The notes: generated by a model from the sequence alone, not told the origin. Numbered from the stretch's first letter, positions 1-8,555 are shown. The stretch: 64,000 bases of DNA from an uncultured Pelagibacteraceae bacterium (GCA_902601895.1 CACKOU010000001.1:80688-144687), one strand, 5' to 3'. Program-made: numbers and translations.

Positions 1-1875
1 TTAGAACCTGAATATATCGAGGCTCACGAAAATTTAGGTAACAATCTTAAAATGCAAGGTAAATTTAAAGATGCTGAGATAAGCTTTAGACAAGTGATAG
101 AATTAAAACCTAATTTTGCTGAAGCGCATGGTAACTTGGGAGTTCTTCTACAAATCCAGGGTAGATTTAAAGAGGCTGAATTGAGTTATAAAAAGGCGAT
201 AGAGTTAAAATCAAACTATACAAGAGCTTACAATAATCTGGGTATCGTACTAAAAGAACAAGAAAGGTTAGATGAAGCATGCTATGCTTTTTTTCAAGCA
301 ATAAATTTAAATCCACATTTTGCTGATGCTTTTACAAATCTTAGTATAACTTTAAAAAACGTAAGGTTCAATTCATCAAATACAAAGATCTACCCAATTT
401 TAATCCGACTTATAAATGCTGATAATTTTGTTCGGCCTTCCAATATAGCTCCAAGTATTTTAAGTCTCTTAGAACATGATCCCATAATAAAGAACTTGCT
501 GATTAAAAAAAATTTAGTAACAAGCCTCGAAGATTTAAATATAATAATCAAAAATCTTGATAAGCTTGCTATCCTTCATCATCTAATGCGAGTGTGCCCA
601 CTTCCTGATCTCAGATTTGAAAGACTTTTTGTAAATATGCGAAGTTTAATTCTTAATAATTTGGATAATATAGATACATCATCTGAATTAATCTATTTTT
701 TATCTACACTTTCCCTTCACTGTTTTACTAATGAATATGTATATTTAGAAAAAAATAAAGAGACTGAAATCATTAAAAACCTAGAGACTGAGATTTCGCA
801 AAACATCGAAAAATCAAATCAACCTCAGGCAAAAACCGTTTTGTGTTTAGCATCTTATCGACCTTTACATCAATACGATTGGTGCAAAAAATTAAAAACT
901 CTTGATGATCTGAAGGAGGTAAAGTCTCGACTAATTGAAGAGCCTTATGCTGAAAGAGCGATAATGGCTGAAATTCCTTTATTAGGAGACATATCGGACA
1001 ATGTATCAAGTAAAGTAAGAGCACAGTATGAACAAAACCCTTATCCAAGATGGATAAAAACTAGATTGGACAAAAAGGCAAAATCAATCTCTGAGGCTTG
1101 TGCTGATGTAAATATACATCTCTATTCCGAAACTATTAAAAACGTAATTGCTCCATCTATACTTGTTGCTGGTTGCGGTACAGGACAACATTCTATAGAA
1201 ATGGCCTCTCACTTTTCTAATTGCCAAATTACTGCAGTAGATCTAAGTCTAGCAAGTCTCTCTTACGCTAAGAGGAAGACTGCTGATCTTGGGATTACTA
1301 ACTTAAAATATTTGCAAGCAGACATCCTAGAGCTTGCTCAACTAAAGGAAAAATTTGATATAGTTGACAGTGTAGGTGTTCTTCATCATATGGATGAACC
1401 CATGACTGGGTGGAAAGTTCTTACAAATCTCATTAAGCCTGGTGGCTTAATGAGGATAGGTTTATATAGCGAATTAGCTAGACAAGAAATTGTGAACATT
1501 CGAAAAGAAATAGCATTAAAGAAAGTGGGAACGTCTGAGTCTGAAATTAGAGAATACAGGCAAACACTATCAGAATCGAATGAAAAAGATCATCAGCAAT
1601 TAACTAAGTCTAGTGATTTTTATAGCCTCAGCACATTAAGAGACTTAATATTTCATGTACAAGAGCATCGTTTTACTATCCCTCAGATTAAAAATTGTCT
1701 GGAAGAATTAGGACTAAAGTTCTGTGGATTTATAAATAAAGAGGCTATCTCAAATTTTAGAAAGTTTCACAGGGAAGGCACTAATATCTACGATCTGGAA
1801 CAGTGGAATCAATTTGAGCTAAGTAATCCTCGAATTTTCGCTAAGATGTACCAATTTTGGTGTCAAAAGATATAA
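1..1875 (+). CDS. TPR-repeat protein with C-terminal SAM-dependent methyltransferase (5' partial)
   Basis: The reading frame is open from base 1, and the first 17 codons already form part of a TPR helix pair, so the gene begins upstream of the window. The visible N-terminal part holds about three and a half TPR units of 34 residues, with the usual A-x-x-N-L-G and A-x-x-x-x-x-x-A-I-x-L spacing. A linker of about 230 residues of unknown fold follows. The last 270 residues are a class I methyltransferase: the AdoMet loop VAGCGTGQH lies near position 1165, followed by an acidic loop (AVDLS) and a motif-IV-like stretch with VLHHM. The substrate cannot be read from sequence. TPR-methyltransferase fusions often act on proteins or surface sugars, but that is inference. 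It converges on recA across a shared terminator. Confidence 0.8.
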   Translation, partial: LEPEYIEAHENLGNNLKMQGKFKDAEISFRQVIELKPNFAEAHGNLGVLLQIQGRFKEAELSYKKAIELKSNYTRAYNNLGIVLKEQERLDEACYAFFQAINLNPHFADAFTNLSITLKNVRFNSSNTKIYPILIRLINADNFVRPSNIAPSILSLLEHDPIIKNLLIKKNLVTSLEDLNIIIKNLDKLAILHHLMRVCPLPDLRFERLFVNMRSLILNNLDNIDTSSELIYFLSTLSLHCFTNEYVYLEKNKETEIIKNLETEISQNIEKSNQPQAKTVLCLASYRPLHQYDWCKKLKTLDDLKEVKSRLIEEPYAERAIMAEIPLLGDISDNVSSKVRAQYEQNPYPRWIKTRLDKKAKSISEACADVNIHLYSETIKNVIAPSILVAGCGTGQHSIEMASHFSNCQITAVDLSLASLSYAKRKTADLGITNLKYLQADILELAQLKEKFDIVDSVGVLHHMDEPMTGWKVLTNLIKPGGLMRIGLYSELARQEIVNIRKEIALKKVGTSESEIREYRQTLSESNEKDHQQLTKSSDFYSLSTLRDLIFHVQEHRFTIPQIKNCLEELGLKFCGFINKEAISNFRKFHREGTNIYDLEQWNQFELSNPRIFAKMYQFWCQKI

Positions 1876-1883
1876 GTTTGGGA

Positions 1884-1911
1884 AAAAAGGCGCCCATTCG
1901 AGCGCCTTTTT
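1884..1911. terminator. Bidirectional intrinsic terminator between the TPR/methyltransferase gene and recA
   Basis: A perfect 10-bp stem (1884-1893 with 1902-1911) has an 8-base loop. GC pairs form its inner half. An A-run on the left arm and a T-run on the right arm give a U-tract for transcripts from either side. It lies 9 bases after one stop codon and 20 bases before the other, as expected for convergent genes. Confidence 0.85.
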
Positions 1912-1930
1912 AATAACTAAAAGTTATCTG

Positions 1931-3055
1931 CTAATTTTTTTTAGTAGGAACTTCTTCTTCTGTTTTTTGAGCCTCTACTTTTTCTTCACTTAGTGGGTTT
2001 CCTTCAATTTTCTTTGAGATCACACCAGCCTTTTCTCTTATTGCCATTTCAATTTCAGCAGCGGCTTTGGGATTTTGTTCAAGGTAAAGTTTAGCGTTTT
2101 CTCTACCTTGACCAATTTTTTTACCTTTGTAAGCGTACCAAGCTCCAGATTTCTCTACGATATCTGCTTTGGCACCTAGGTCTATTAGTTCCCCTACTTT
2201 ACTAATTCCTTTTCCATACATTAAGTCAAACTCAACAACTTTAAATGGTGGAGCAACTTTATTTTTCACAACTTTAACTCTTGTTGTGTTACCAACGATA
2301 TTATCTTTATCTTTGATTGCTCCAATTCTTCTAATGTCCATTCTAACTGATGAGTAGAATTTTAAAGAATTTCCACCTGATGTTGTTTCTGGACTTCCAA
2401 ACATAACGCCAATTTTCATTCTAATTTGGTTAATAAATATAACCATTGTATTAGTTCGTGAAATTGAGCCCGTTAATTTTCTCAATGCTTGAGACATCAA
2501 TCTAGCTTGCAAACCAACATGAGTATCACCCATATCACCTTCTATTTCGGCTCTTGGTGTCAATGCTGCAACAGAGTCCACAACAAGAACTGACATTGAA
2601 CCAGATTTAATTAATGTATCAGTAATTTCTAAAGCTTGTTCACCTGTATCTGGTTGAGAAATCAGTAACTCTTCAGTATTTACACCTAATTTCTTTGCAT
2701 ACACTGGATCTAAAGCGTGTTCTGCATCAACGAAACCACAAATTCCGCCTGCCTTTTGAGCTTCTGCAACCACTTGTAATGCTAAAGTAGTTTTTCCTGA
2801 AGACTCTGGTCCATAAATTTCAATAATTCTTCCTTTTGGTAATCCACCGATTCCTAAAGCAAGATCTAAGCTTAAAGATCCTGTTGAGATAGACTCAACA
2901 TCCATAGCTTTTTGCTCACCAAGCTTCATTACTGAGCCTTTTCCAAAGCTATCTGTAATTTGGCTGATTGCTGCGTCTAATGCTTTATTTTTCTCTTTGT
3001 TTTCCAATTCTTTATCTTTTGCGGTTTTCACCACTTTTAGGTTATTTTTAGTCAT
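1931..3055 (-). CDS. recA: RecA recombinase
   Basis: RecA is the ATP-dependent strand-exchange protein of homologous recombination and, in bacteria with an SOS response, the co-protease for LexA and UmuD. Seen here: Walker A GPESSGKT at residues 82-89, the Walker B region ending LVVDSVAAL, the conserved loop-1 stretch [18 protein letters not shown] and loop-2 [17 protein letters not shown]. It is 374 residues, slightly longer than E. coli RecA because of a lysine-rich N-terminal extension of about 20 residues and an acidic/lysine-rich tail. The nearest in-frame ATG is used. It has its own 107-bp upstream region with a candidate SOS box, and a bidirectional terminator follows it. Confidence 0.98.
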   Translation of the reverse strand: MTKNNLKVVKTAKDKELENKEKNKALDAAISQITDSFGKGSVMKLGEQKAMDVESISTGSLSLDLALGIGGLPKGRIIEIYGPESSGKTTLALQVVAEAQKAGGICGFVDAEHALDPVYAKKLGVNTEELLISQPDTGEQALEITDTLIKSGSMSVLVVDSVAALTPRAEIEGDMGDTHVGLQARLMSQALRKLTGSISRTNTMVIFINQIRMKIGVMFGSPETTSGGNSLKFYSSVRMDIRRIGAIKDKDNIVGNTTRVKVVKNKVAPPFKVVEFDLMYGKGISKVGELIDLGAKADIVEKSGAWYAYKGKKIGQGRENAKLYLEQNPKAAAEIEMAIREKAGVISKKIEGNPLSEEKVEAQKTEEEVPTKKN

Positions 3056-3105
3056 TTTTTGCCTCTTTTTTTGCTTTTTTTATCACTCGAATCATATATT
3101 TAAAT

Positions 3106-3120
3106 GTACACATTTTGTTC
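3106..3120 (-). promoter_or_regulatory. Candidate LexA (SOS) box upstream of recA
   Basis: On the recA strand the sequence reads GAAC-N7-GTAC, one mismatch from the alphaproteobacterial LexA pattern GTTC-N7-GTTC (GAAC-N7-GAAC on the other strand). It lies 51-65 bases before the recA start codon, a suitable place for an operator. Its first eight bases (GAACAAAA) are identical to the perfect box in front of umuD. The family rule is known for alphaproteobacteria; binding here is inferred. Confidence 0.5.
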
Positions 3121-3162
3121 TCATTGGCAATATATTTCTCAAAATAGCTCAAAATTGCAGAA

Positions 3163-4455
3163 TTACTTAAGTTTTAGGTGTTCGCTATTCAATAAGCCAA
3201 TGGCTTTTAGAACATTATATTGAGCGATAAGATTATTTCTCTCAGATTCTGCTAGAGAAATTTTTGCAGCCAACAACAAAGAGTTTGATTGAATAACATC
3301 TAAAGTTGTTCTTGAACCTCTTTCATACTCTGCAGCTATACCATCATTTGCAATTTTTGCTGCTCTAACTTGAGCTCTTACAGAATTCAAAAAACTTTTA
3401 GATGCTTCAAGATTTGACCATGCACTTCCTACATTTTTTTCAGTTGTTTTTACAACATCCTCTAACAATAACATTTTTCTAGATTTTAAATTTGTATTTT
3501 TATTAATTTTTGCACGCTTACTTCCTCCTGAGTAAAATGGCCAACTTAAAGTTGCTTTTAATGTATCTTTTTCTCTTTGGTCAATAGATGAACTAAAATC
3601 TTCAGCGTAAGATCTTTCAAGAGATAAAGAGGCAGTTGGTTTTAAACCACTTTCAGCAATAGCAATATCCATTTCAGACTGATTTAATTCAATTTTGGCA
3701 ATTTTTATATCTGGATTATTTTCTTTTGCCAAATTAATTGCTGTACTAAGTTCGCTTGGAATAGCTTCAATTGATCTATTTGTTTTTTTTAGCTCATTGA
3801 TATTTAAAAGTTTGCCAATAATATTTTCATAATTTAATTTATTTATCATTAATTCACTTCTTGCTTGAGTTAATTGAGCGCTTGCTCCAGCAAGTGAAGA
3901 TTCGGTTTGTGATAAATCTGCAGTCTTTATTTGTCCTCTATCCAATCTGACTTTATCGTTTTCAAGTTGTTTAATAAGTAAGTTTAGATTTTGTCTATTA
4001 ATCACAACTTTTTCTCTCGATAAAATTACAGAAGTAAATGCTTCTATGGCACTGTAAAGAACATCTTGTTCTTTTTTAAACAATTTGGCTTTTGAAAGTT
4101 CCAAACCAATCAAATTTTTATCGTAATTTATATCTCTTTCGTGATCTAATAATGTCTGCTCTAATTTTATAGAAGTTGTTAATGGATCTGAGTCAGTAAC
4201 AGGTGCGTTTCCTCCACTATAATTAGTTAATTTATTAGTTTCCTCAAAACTTTTTGATCCACTTAAACTTACAGATGGCATGTATTGAGCTTTAGAGATA
4301 TTAATATCTTCTTCAGAAGCTTTTATATTTTCTCTTTCGGCATTTAATTGTTTATTATTATTATAAGTTTCGTTTAATGCTTCATATAATGTGACAGCAA
4401 GCGATTGAGCTGTTAAGCAAAAAAAACTAATAATTATTATTAATATTTTTTTCAT
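3163..4455 (-). CDS. TolC-family outer membrane efflux protein
   Basis: This is an outer-membrane channel-tunnel component of tripartite efflux or type I secretion systems. The first 20 residues are a signal peptide (lysines, hydrophobic core, cleavage after QSLA). The rest is mostly long alpha-helical coiled-coil sequence in two similar halves, the TolC repeat pattern. The conserved C-terminal stretch has the ERGSRTTLDVIQS motif typical of the family. The length, 430 residues, is normal to slightly short. Its start codon shares one base with the stop of the upstream kinase gene, so the two are translationally coupled. No inner-membrane or periplasmic adaptor gene lies next to it, so its partner pump must be elsewhere. 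Confidence 0.88.
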   Translation of the reverse strand: MKKILIIIISFFCLTAQSLAVTLYEALNETYNNNKQLNAERENIKASEEDINISKAQYMPSVSLSGSKSFEETNKLTNYSGGNAPVTDSDPLTTSIKLEQTLLDHERDINYDKNLIGLELSKAKLFKKEQDVLYSAIEAFTSVILSREKVVINRQNLNLLIKQLENDKVRLDRGQIKTADLSQTESSLAGASAQLTQARSELMINKLNYENIIGKLLNINELKKTNRSIEAIPSELSTAINLAKENNPDIKIAKIELNQSEMDIAIAESGLKPTASLSLERSYAEDFSSSIDQREKDTLKATLSWPFYSGGSKRAKINKNTNLKSRKMLLLEDVVKTTEKNVGSAWSNLEASKSFLNSVRAQVRAAKIANDGIAAEYERGSRTTLDVIQSNSLLLAAKISLAESERNNLIAQYNVLKAIGLLNSEHLKLK

Positions 4456-5381
4456 TAGTTGTATTTTACAAAATTAATTTGATGATTAGAATTTAATTTA
4501 ATGACTATTGATGCATATTTTGGCGCATATTTAAACATATTTTGTGTAATTCTTTGGTAAGTTTGCATAAAGTTTAAAACTTCTTTTTTTGTCATGATTT
4601 TTTTTTTTGTTTTTTTATTCTTATTTTTTAATTTAAGTTTTTTTTCCTGAATAACTCTCCATTTTTGCAACAAACTAAAATTTTCTGCCCTTAAAAATAA
4701 CAAACAATCGAGCTTACTATAAAGTTTCTTGTATCCTTTTTTTAGCTGATCATTAACGTGTTTTCTCCAAATTAATTTATTATCATCATTTTTTTCCATC
4801 AAATTAATACTTTTTTTTAATGTTTTTAAGCTTTCAGGTCTTGCTCCAACACACCAACCTTCAAAAATGATCACATCTGGTCTGCTATTTACTTTGTACC
4901 AATTTTTTTTTGTAAATCTGTCATCAATTGCCTTATCGAACTTGGGTAACATAATTGATCTAAATTTTCTAGAATTTGCATTTTTAATAAAACTGGACAT
5001 ATAACGTATATCATGGGTTCCTGGCACACCTCTTGTTAATAATAATGGATGAATTTTCTTAGATAATTTTATTCTGTCTTTCTTAGTTTTGTAGATATCG
5101 TCAATTGATATTTTAAAAACATTTAACTTGAAATATTTTTTTAAAATTATCATTAAGATAGAACTTATAGTAGTTTTTCCGGTTCCTTGTCCTCCTGTTA
5201 AACCAACAATATAAGGTTTCTTTATATTTGTTTTTTTTGCAATCCAGAAACTCATAGGAACAAGATAATCTTTAAGCATCTTGTCTTTGTTTTTAAATTT
5301 ATCAGAATATGTTTCTTGTGTTTTAATAAACTTGTAGCAATCTTTTTTTACATTATTTAAACAATCCTCAACTAAATTCAT
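4455..5381 (-). CDS. P-loop kinase of the D-glycerate 3-kinase family
   Basis: It has a Walker A P-loop (GLTGGQGTGKTT, near residue 62) followed by an S-I-D-D-I-Y stretch and an F-E-G-W-C-V-G-A-R-P motif. Together these mark the uridine-kinase-like P-loop family that includes plant glycerate kinase (GLYK) and yeast Tda10. The likely reaction is ATP-dependent phosphorylation of D-glycerate to 3-phosphoglycerate, which would feed glycolate/glycerate carbon into central metabolism. The substrate is inferred from family only. It is lysine-rich (many KK/KKK runs) as is common in this genome. It overlaps the downstream TolC gene by one base and follows the GFA gene by 5 bases. Confidence 0.72.
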   Translation of the reverse strand: MNLVEDCLNNVKKDCYKFIKTQETYSDKFKNKDKMLKDYLVPMSFWIAKKTNIKKPYIVGLTGGQGTGKTTISSILMIILKKYFKLNVFKISIDDIYKTKKDRIKLSKKIHPLLLTRGVPGTHDIRYMSSFIKNANSRKFRSIMLPKFDKAIDDRFTKKNWYKVNSRPDVIIFEGWCVGARPESLKTLKKSINLMEKNDDNKLIWRKHVNDQLKKGYKKLYSKLDCLLFLRAENFSLLQKWRVIQEKKLKLKNKNKKTKKKIMTKKEVLNFMQTYQRITQNMFKYAPKYASIVIKLNSNHQINFVKYN

Positions 5382-5386
5382 TTAAT

Positions 5387-5752
5387 CTATTTTTGGTCAA
5401 GTGGATGGTTTAAACCATCAAAGAAAACAACATCTTTTAAATCGTCGACTTTAACTTCATCTACACAACCTAAATTAAATCCAGTCATGGCGGGAGCACT
5501 TCTTGGGTTATGATGTGTGTAAATTCCACATTCAATACAAAAGTAATGATTAGCAACTTTTGTGTGGTACTGATAAAGCTTTAATTTATCTTCTCCCTTA
5601 GTGACTTTAAAATCTTCATTTTTTATCATTCCCATTGTTGCATTTTTTCTTTTACATATAGAACAGTTACATCTTACAATTTTTGGTAATTCTTTGATTG
5701 GAACATTGATTTCTGCTTCTACACATCCACAATGACATGTTAGTTTCGGCAT
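5387..5752 (-). CDS. GFA / CENP-V-domain zinc protein
   Basis: The 121-residue protein has the cysteine layout of the glutathione-dependent formaldehyde-activating (GFA) fold: a C-H-C-G-C cluster near residues 6-10, C-N-C-S-I-C near 28-33 and C-I-E-C-G-I-Y-T-H-H near 73-82. These bind two zinc ions in characterised members. Many members have no proven link to formaldehyde, so the activity is left open. It sits 3 bases downstream of the cupin gene and 5 bases upstream of the glycerate-kinase-like gene on the same strand, forming a short operon. Confidence 0.8.
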   Translation of the reverse strand: MPKLTCHCGCVEAEINVPIKELPKIVRCNCSICKRKNATMGMIKNEDFKVTKGEDKLKLYQYHTKVANHYFCIECGIYTHHNPRSAPAMTGFNLGCVDEVKVDDLKDVVFFDGLNHPLDQK

Positions 5753-5755
5753 TAA

Positions 5756-6106
5756 TTATTCTCCCCATTTTCCATGAAACTCATAAACAACTGCTGGCTT
5801 ATCACCAACTACCCAGCCGTCATGACCTGGGTCAATTGAATATGCATCGCCTGCTTTATATGTTAATTCTGTTCCATCATCATGTTTGGCACAAACTGCT
5901 CCTGAAACTATTACTCCAAGATGTTTTGCTTTACAGCTATCAGTGCCTACAGTTGGTTTAATATCTTGTGACCATTTCCATCCTGGCTGCAAAACTAATC
6001 TCATTACTCTTTGATCGCCCACTTTTACGATATCCATTTTAGCATTGTTGAAACTGGTATTGCTTTCATCTGGATTATCAAAACTTTTAACTTCAATTGA
6101 ACTCAT
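5756..6106 (-). CDS. Small single-domain cupin protein
   Basis: At 116 residues it is a single beta-barrel cupin. The hydrophobic strand pattern is interrupted by conserved G and P turns (LQPGWKWSQDIKP, HLGVIVSGAVCAKHDDGTELTYKAGDAYSIDPGHDGWV). The second cupin motif, G-D-A-Y-x-I-x-P-G-H-D, is clear. The first motif has only one obvious histidine, so metal binding is uncertain. It is the first gene of a minus-strand run with the GFA protein and kinase. An AGGAGAAG ribosome-binding site lies just before the ATG. Its substrate is unknown. Confidence 0.72.
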   Translation of the reverse strand: MSSIEVKSFDNPDESNTSFNNAKMDIVKVGDQRVMRLVLQPGWKWSQDIKPTVGTDSCKAKHLGVIVSGAVCAKHDDGTELTYKAGDAYSIDPGHDGWVVGDKPAVVYEFHGKWGE

Positions 6107-6198
6107 GCTCTTCTCCTTTTATAATTAAATTAAGATTATAGACTACTAATGGTTTAAGTTATCCACAATAGCACAAAATATGGTTTTGGATGTTCACG

Positions 6199-6220
6199 TT
6201 TTGATTCACTTTTGATTCAC
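6199..6220. repeat. Tandem 11-bp direct repeat in the cupin/umuD divergent region
   Basis: Two perfect copies of TTTTGATTCAC lie head to tail (6199-6209, 6210-6220), preceded by a partial copy ending GTTCAC (6192-6197). They lie in the 189-bp region between the divergent cupin and umuD genes, about 25 bp upstream of the umuD -35 element. Two equally spaced copies, one helical turn apart, look like a regulator binding site, but no regulator can be named. Confidence 0.45.
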
Positions 6221-6244
6221 TTACAGACTCAAAATACAACCTAA

Positions 6245-6274
6245 TTGACACTATTGTATAACTCATGTACTAAT
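6245..6274 (+). promoter_or_regulatory. Sigma-70 promoter for umuDC
   Basis: A consensus -35 TTGACA (6245-6250) is followed after 17 bases by TACTAAT (6268-6274) as the -10 region. The predicted start of transcription near 6280 lies inside the GAAC-N7-GAAC repeat and about 16 bases before the ATG at 6296. This supports the later ATG as the true umuD start. Confidence 0.55.
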
Positions 6275-6276
6275 AA

Positions 6277-6291
6277 GAACAAAACAAGAAC
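6277..6291 (+). promoter_or_regulatory. LexA (SOS) box of umuDC
   Basis: The sequence GAAC (6277-6280), seven bases, GAAC (6288-6291) is an exact match to the direct-repeat LexA operator described for alphaproteobacteria (GTTC-N7-GTTC on the opposite strand). It covers the predicted transcription start and ends 4 bases before the umuD start codon, an ideal repressor position. lexA itself is not in this window. Confidence 0.7.
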
Positions 6292-6295
6292 ACTT

Positions 6296-6691
6296 ATGAA
6301 GCTGACAATACCTTATTATTTACATAAAGCAGGAGCTGGTTTTCCTTCCCCCGCAACTGACTACATAGAAGAAGATATAGATTTAAATGTACATCTGATC
6401 AAGAATGTTCCAGCAACTTTCATCATAAGAGTTCAAGGAAAATCAATGGTGGATGTTGGAATAAATGATGGAGATTTATTAGTTGTGGACAAAAGTTTAA
6501 CTCCGAAAAATTTTTCAACTGTTATAGCAAATGTTCATGATGAGCTCGTTGTTAAAACTTTAGTTAAAGAAAAAGACAAACAATTTTTAACATCAGGTTC
6601 TAAAGAATTTTCTGATCGAATTTTAATAAATGAAGAACAAGATATTTTTATTTGGGGAGTAGTTACCTATGTCATACATTCAGTACACTAA
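6296..6691 (+). CDS. umuD: UmuD-like S24 self-cleaving subunit of DNA polymerase V
   Basis: UmuD is cut by itself with RecA help, and the UmuD' form joins UmuC in translesion synthesis. The serine-lysine dyad is present: Ser50 in GKSMVDVG and Lys87 in ELVVKTLV. The cleavage site is Ala14-Gly15 in GAGFPSPA (Cys-Gly in E. coli). I chose the ATG at 6296, giving 131 residues, because the in-frame TTG at 6245 lies inside the -35 element and would place the SOS box in the coding region. The N-terminal arm is about 10 residues shorter than in E. coli. It overlaps umuC by 23 bases. Confidence 0.9.
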   Translation: MKLTIPYYLHKAGAGFPSPATDYIEEDIDLNVHLIKNVPATFIIRVQGKSMVDVGINDGDLLVVDKSLTPKNFSTVIANVHDELVVKTLVKEKDKQFLTSGSKEFSDRILINEEQDIFIWGVVTYVIHSVH

Positions 6692-7946
6692 AAAATTAGC
6701 ACTAGTTGATTGCAATTCTTTTTATGTTTCTTGTGAAAGATTATTTAATCCAAAAATAAGGAAAAAACCTGTTGTAGTTTTATCTAATAATGATGGCTGC
6801 ATCGTTTCAAGATCTACTGAAGCAAAAGCCTTAGGAATTAAAATGGGTGAACCTTACTTTAAAGCAAAGGATGTTATTATCAAAAATGATGTACAAGTAT
6901 TCTCATCAAATTATTCTTTGTATGGAGATTTATCTAGAAGAGTAATGAGAACTTTAAAAAGATTTAACTCTGATATTGAAGTTTATTCAATTGATGAAGC
7001 ATTTATGGATTTATCAAATTTTTCTGACAATGGAGTAGAGCAAGTTGGAAGAGAAATTAGAGAAACAGTTTTAAAGTGGACTGGTATTCCAACAAGTATA
7101 GGAATAGCTAAAACTAAAACTTTAAGCAAAGTTGCAAATCATATAGCTAAGAAAAAACAATCGGGTGTTACTAGTTTAATTGGAATAGAAAATCTCGATC
7201 CTATTCTTGAAAAAATTGATATCAATGATGTTTGGGGTGTTGGAAGACAAATGACAAAGTTTTATCAAAAAAATGGAATTTATAATGCTAAACAATTAAA
7301 AAATAAATCAAACACCTGGATTAAAAAATCCTCAAATGTTCTAAGTTCAAGAACTGCAATGGAACTTAGAGGTGTACCTTGTATTGATTTAGAAAAAACA
7401 GCATCAAAAAGAAAAAGCTGTGTAGTATCAAGATCGTTTGGAAAAAGAATAGAAAGATTTCAAGAACTAGAAGAAGCTGTTGCTAGCTATTGTTTAAATG
7501 CATCAGAAAAGATAAGATCTGAAAACCTTGTTGCAAAAGCAGTTATGGTATTCGTTAGAACAAGTCCATTTCAAAAACAATTTGGTTTTTATTCAAACTC
7601 TAGAACTGTTGATTTTCCTATAGCAACTAACAATAGTATAGAGATCGTAAAAAATGCCTTATCTGTCTTAAAAGTAATTTTTAGAAAAGGACATCGTTAT
7701 CAAAAAGCAGGTGTGATGCTAACTGGGTTAACAGATGCAGAAAATAATGAAAACTTATTTTCATCTGCAAAAGATGAGAGAATTAATAGACTTATGAGAT
7801 CAATTGATAATACAAACTATAGGTATGGAAGATCCACACTAAGTCTCGCAAGTGCTGGTGTTAGAAAGTCCTGGAGCATGAAAAGGGATTACAACTCAAA
7901 GATAGATACTGCTGATTTCTACTGTTTGCCAACAATAAGAGCTTAA
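6669..7946 (+). CDS. umuC: UmuC, Y-family DNA polymerase V catalytic subunit
   Basis: This is an error-prone translesion polymerase. The catalytic acids are visible: Asp14 in LVDCNSFYVSCE and the Asp109-Glu110 pair in YSIDEAF. The nucleotide-binding Y-x-x-x-R region is in the N-terminal palm. The helix-hairpin-helix thumb stretch (INDVWGVGRQM) and little-finger domain follow. Its C-terminal NENLFSS resembles the sliding-clamp-binding peptide region of UmuC. The length of 425 residues matches the family (about 420). The 23-base overlap with umuD fits a single SOS-controlled transcript. Confidence 0.95.
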   Translation: MSYIQYTKKLALVDCNSFYVSCERLFNPKIRKKPVVVLSNNDGCIVSRSTEAKALGIKMGEPYFKAKDVIIKNDVQVFSSNYSLYGDLSRRVMRTLKRFNSDIEVYSIDEAFMDLSNFSDNGVEQVGREIRETVLKWTGIPTSIGIAKTKTLSKVANHIAKKKQSGVTSLIGIENLDPILEKIDINDVWGVGRQMTKFYQKNGIYNAKQLKNKSNTWIKKSSNVLSSRTAMELRGVPCIDLEKTASKRKSCVVSRSFGKRIERFQELEEAVASYCLNASEKIRSENLVAKAVMVFVRTSPFQKQFGFYSNSRTVDFPIATNNSIEIVKNALSVLKVIFRKGHRYQKAGVMLTGLTDAENNENLFSSAKDERINRLMRSIDNTNYRYGRSTLSLASAGVRKSWSMKRDYNSKIDTADFYCLPTIRA

Positions 7947-7958
7947 TTAAAATAAATT

Positions 7959-8555
7959 TTAATCCTTAATAGTTGGATCATATTTAAATTTAATTCTGCC
8001 AAGTAATCTTAAATCATTATTTGCGATTACCATTTCTCCGCTATCTGATTTAACTCCTGGAAACAAAGGATTAATAACTTTGAAGTGAGTTACCAAAACA
8101 AGATTTCCTTCACTATTCCAGCTAGAGACAATTTTTTTTATTTTTTTAAATCTTTTTTCTTGAATATTTTTTTTGCTAGTGTTTCTTAAATTTTTGTCAA
8201 TTTTATAATCCCATCCTGCATATTTTGCTGTTTTATAAGTTCTACAAGTTGGGCTAGAAATAACTTTATCTATTTCAATGTTGTTTAAAATTACAAAATT
8301 ACCTATCTCCTTAGATTGTCTTATTCCCTCTTTGAGAATATCTCTTTGTGTCGAGCAATCTTTATCTTTATAGTTTTTATCATTATCACCATTTTCAACT
8401 GTTCTGGGTGCATAAGCGTGTCTTAAAAAAATAATTTTTCCACCTTCTTTGATCGCTTTCAAACCATCATCATAAAGTTCTTTGTATGATTTTGAATATA
8501 CTTCAGTATTAATTAAAAAAACAAATGATATTAAAAAAATGCAAATTTTTTTCAT
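7959..8555 (-). CDS. Exported histidine-phosphatase-superfamily protein
   Basis: A signal peptide of about 21 residues (MKKICIFLISFVFLINTEVYS) is followed by a phosphoglycerate-mutase-like fold. The catalytic R-H pair is in FLRHAYAP, a second arginine is in SSPTCRTYKTA, and the second catalytic histidine is in LVLVTHFKV. The usual RHG is RHA here, a tolerated change. It probably removes phosphate from an unknown periplasmic substrate. The gene converges on umuC with 12 bases between stop codons. It stands alone, 47 bases from the glycosyltransferase upstream. Confidence 0.75.
   Translation of the reverse strand: MKKICIFLISFVFLINTEVYSKSYKELYDDGLKAIKEGGKIIFLRHAYAPRTVENGDNDKNYKDKDCSTQRDILKEGIRQSKEIGNFVILNNIEIDKVISSPTCRTYKTAKYAGWDYKIDKNLRNTSKKNIQEKRFKKIKKIVSSWNSEGNLVLVTHFKVINPLFPGVKSDSGEMVIANNDLRLLGRIKFKYDPTIKD

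Noticed and set aside
6245..6295. In-frame upstream TTG as the umuD start
   Set aside because: It coincides with the TTGACA -35 element and would put the SOS box inside the gene; the ATG at 6296 matches the family N terminus.
7946..7963. AT-only inverted repeat between umuC and the phosphatase gene as a terminator
   Set aside because: It has no GC pairs and overlaps a stop codon; such AT palindromes are expected by chance here.
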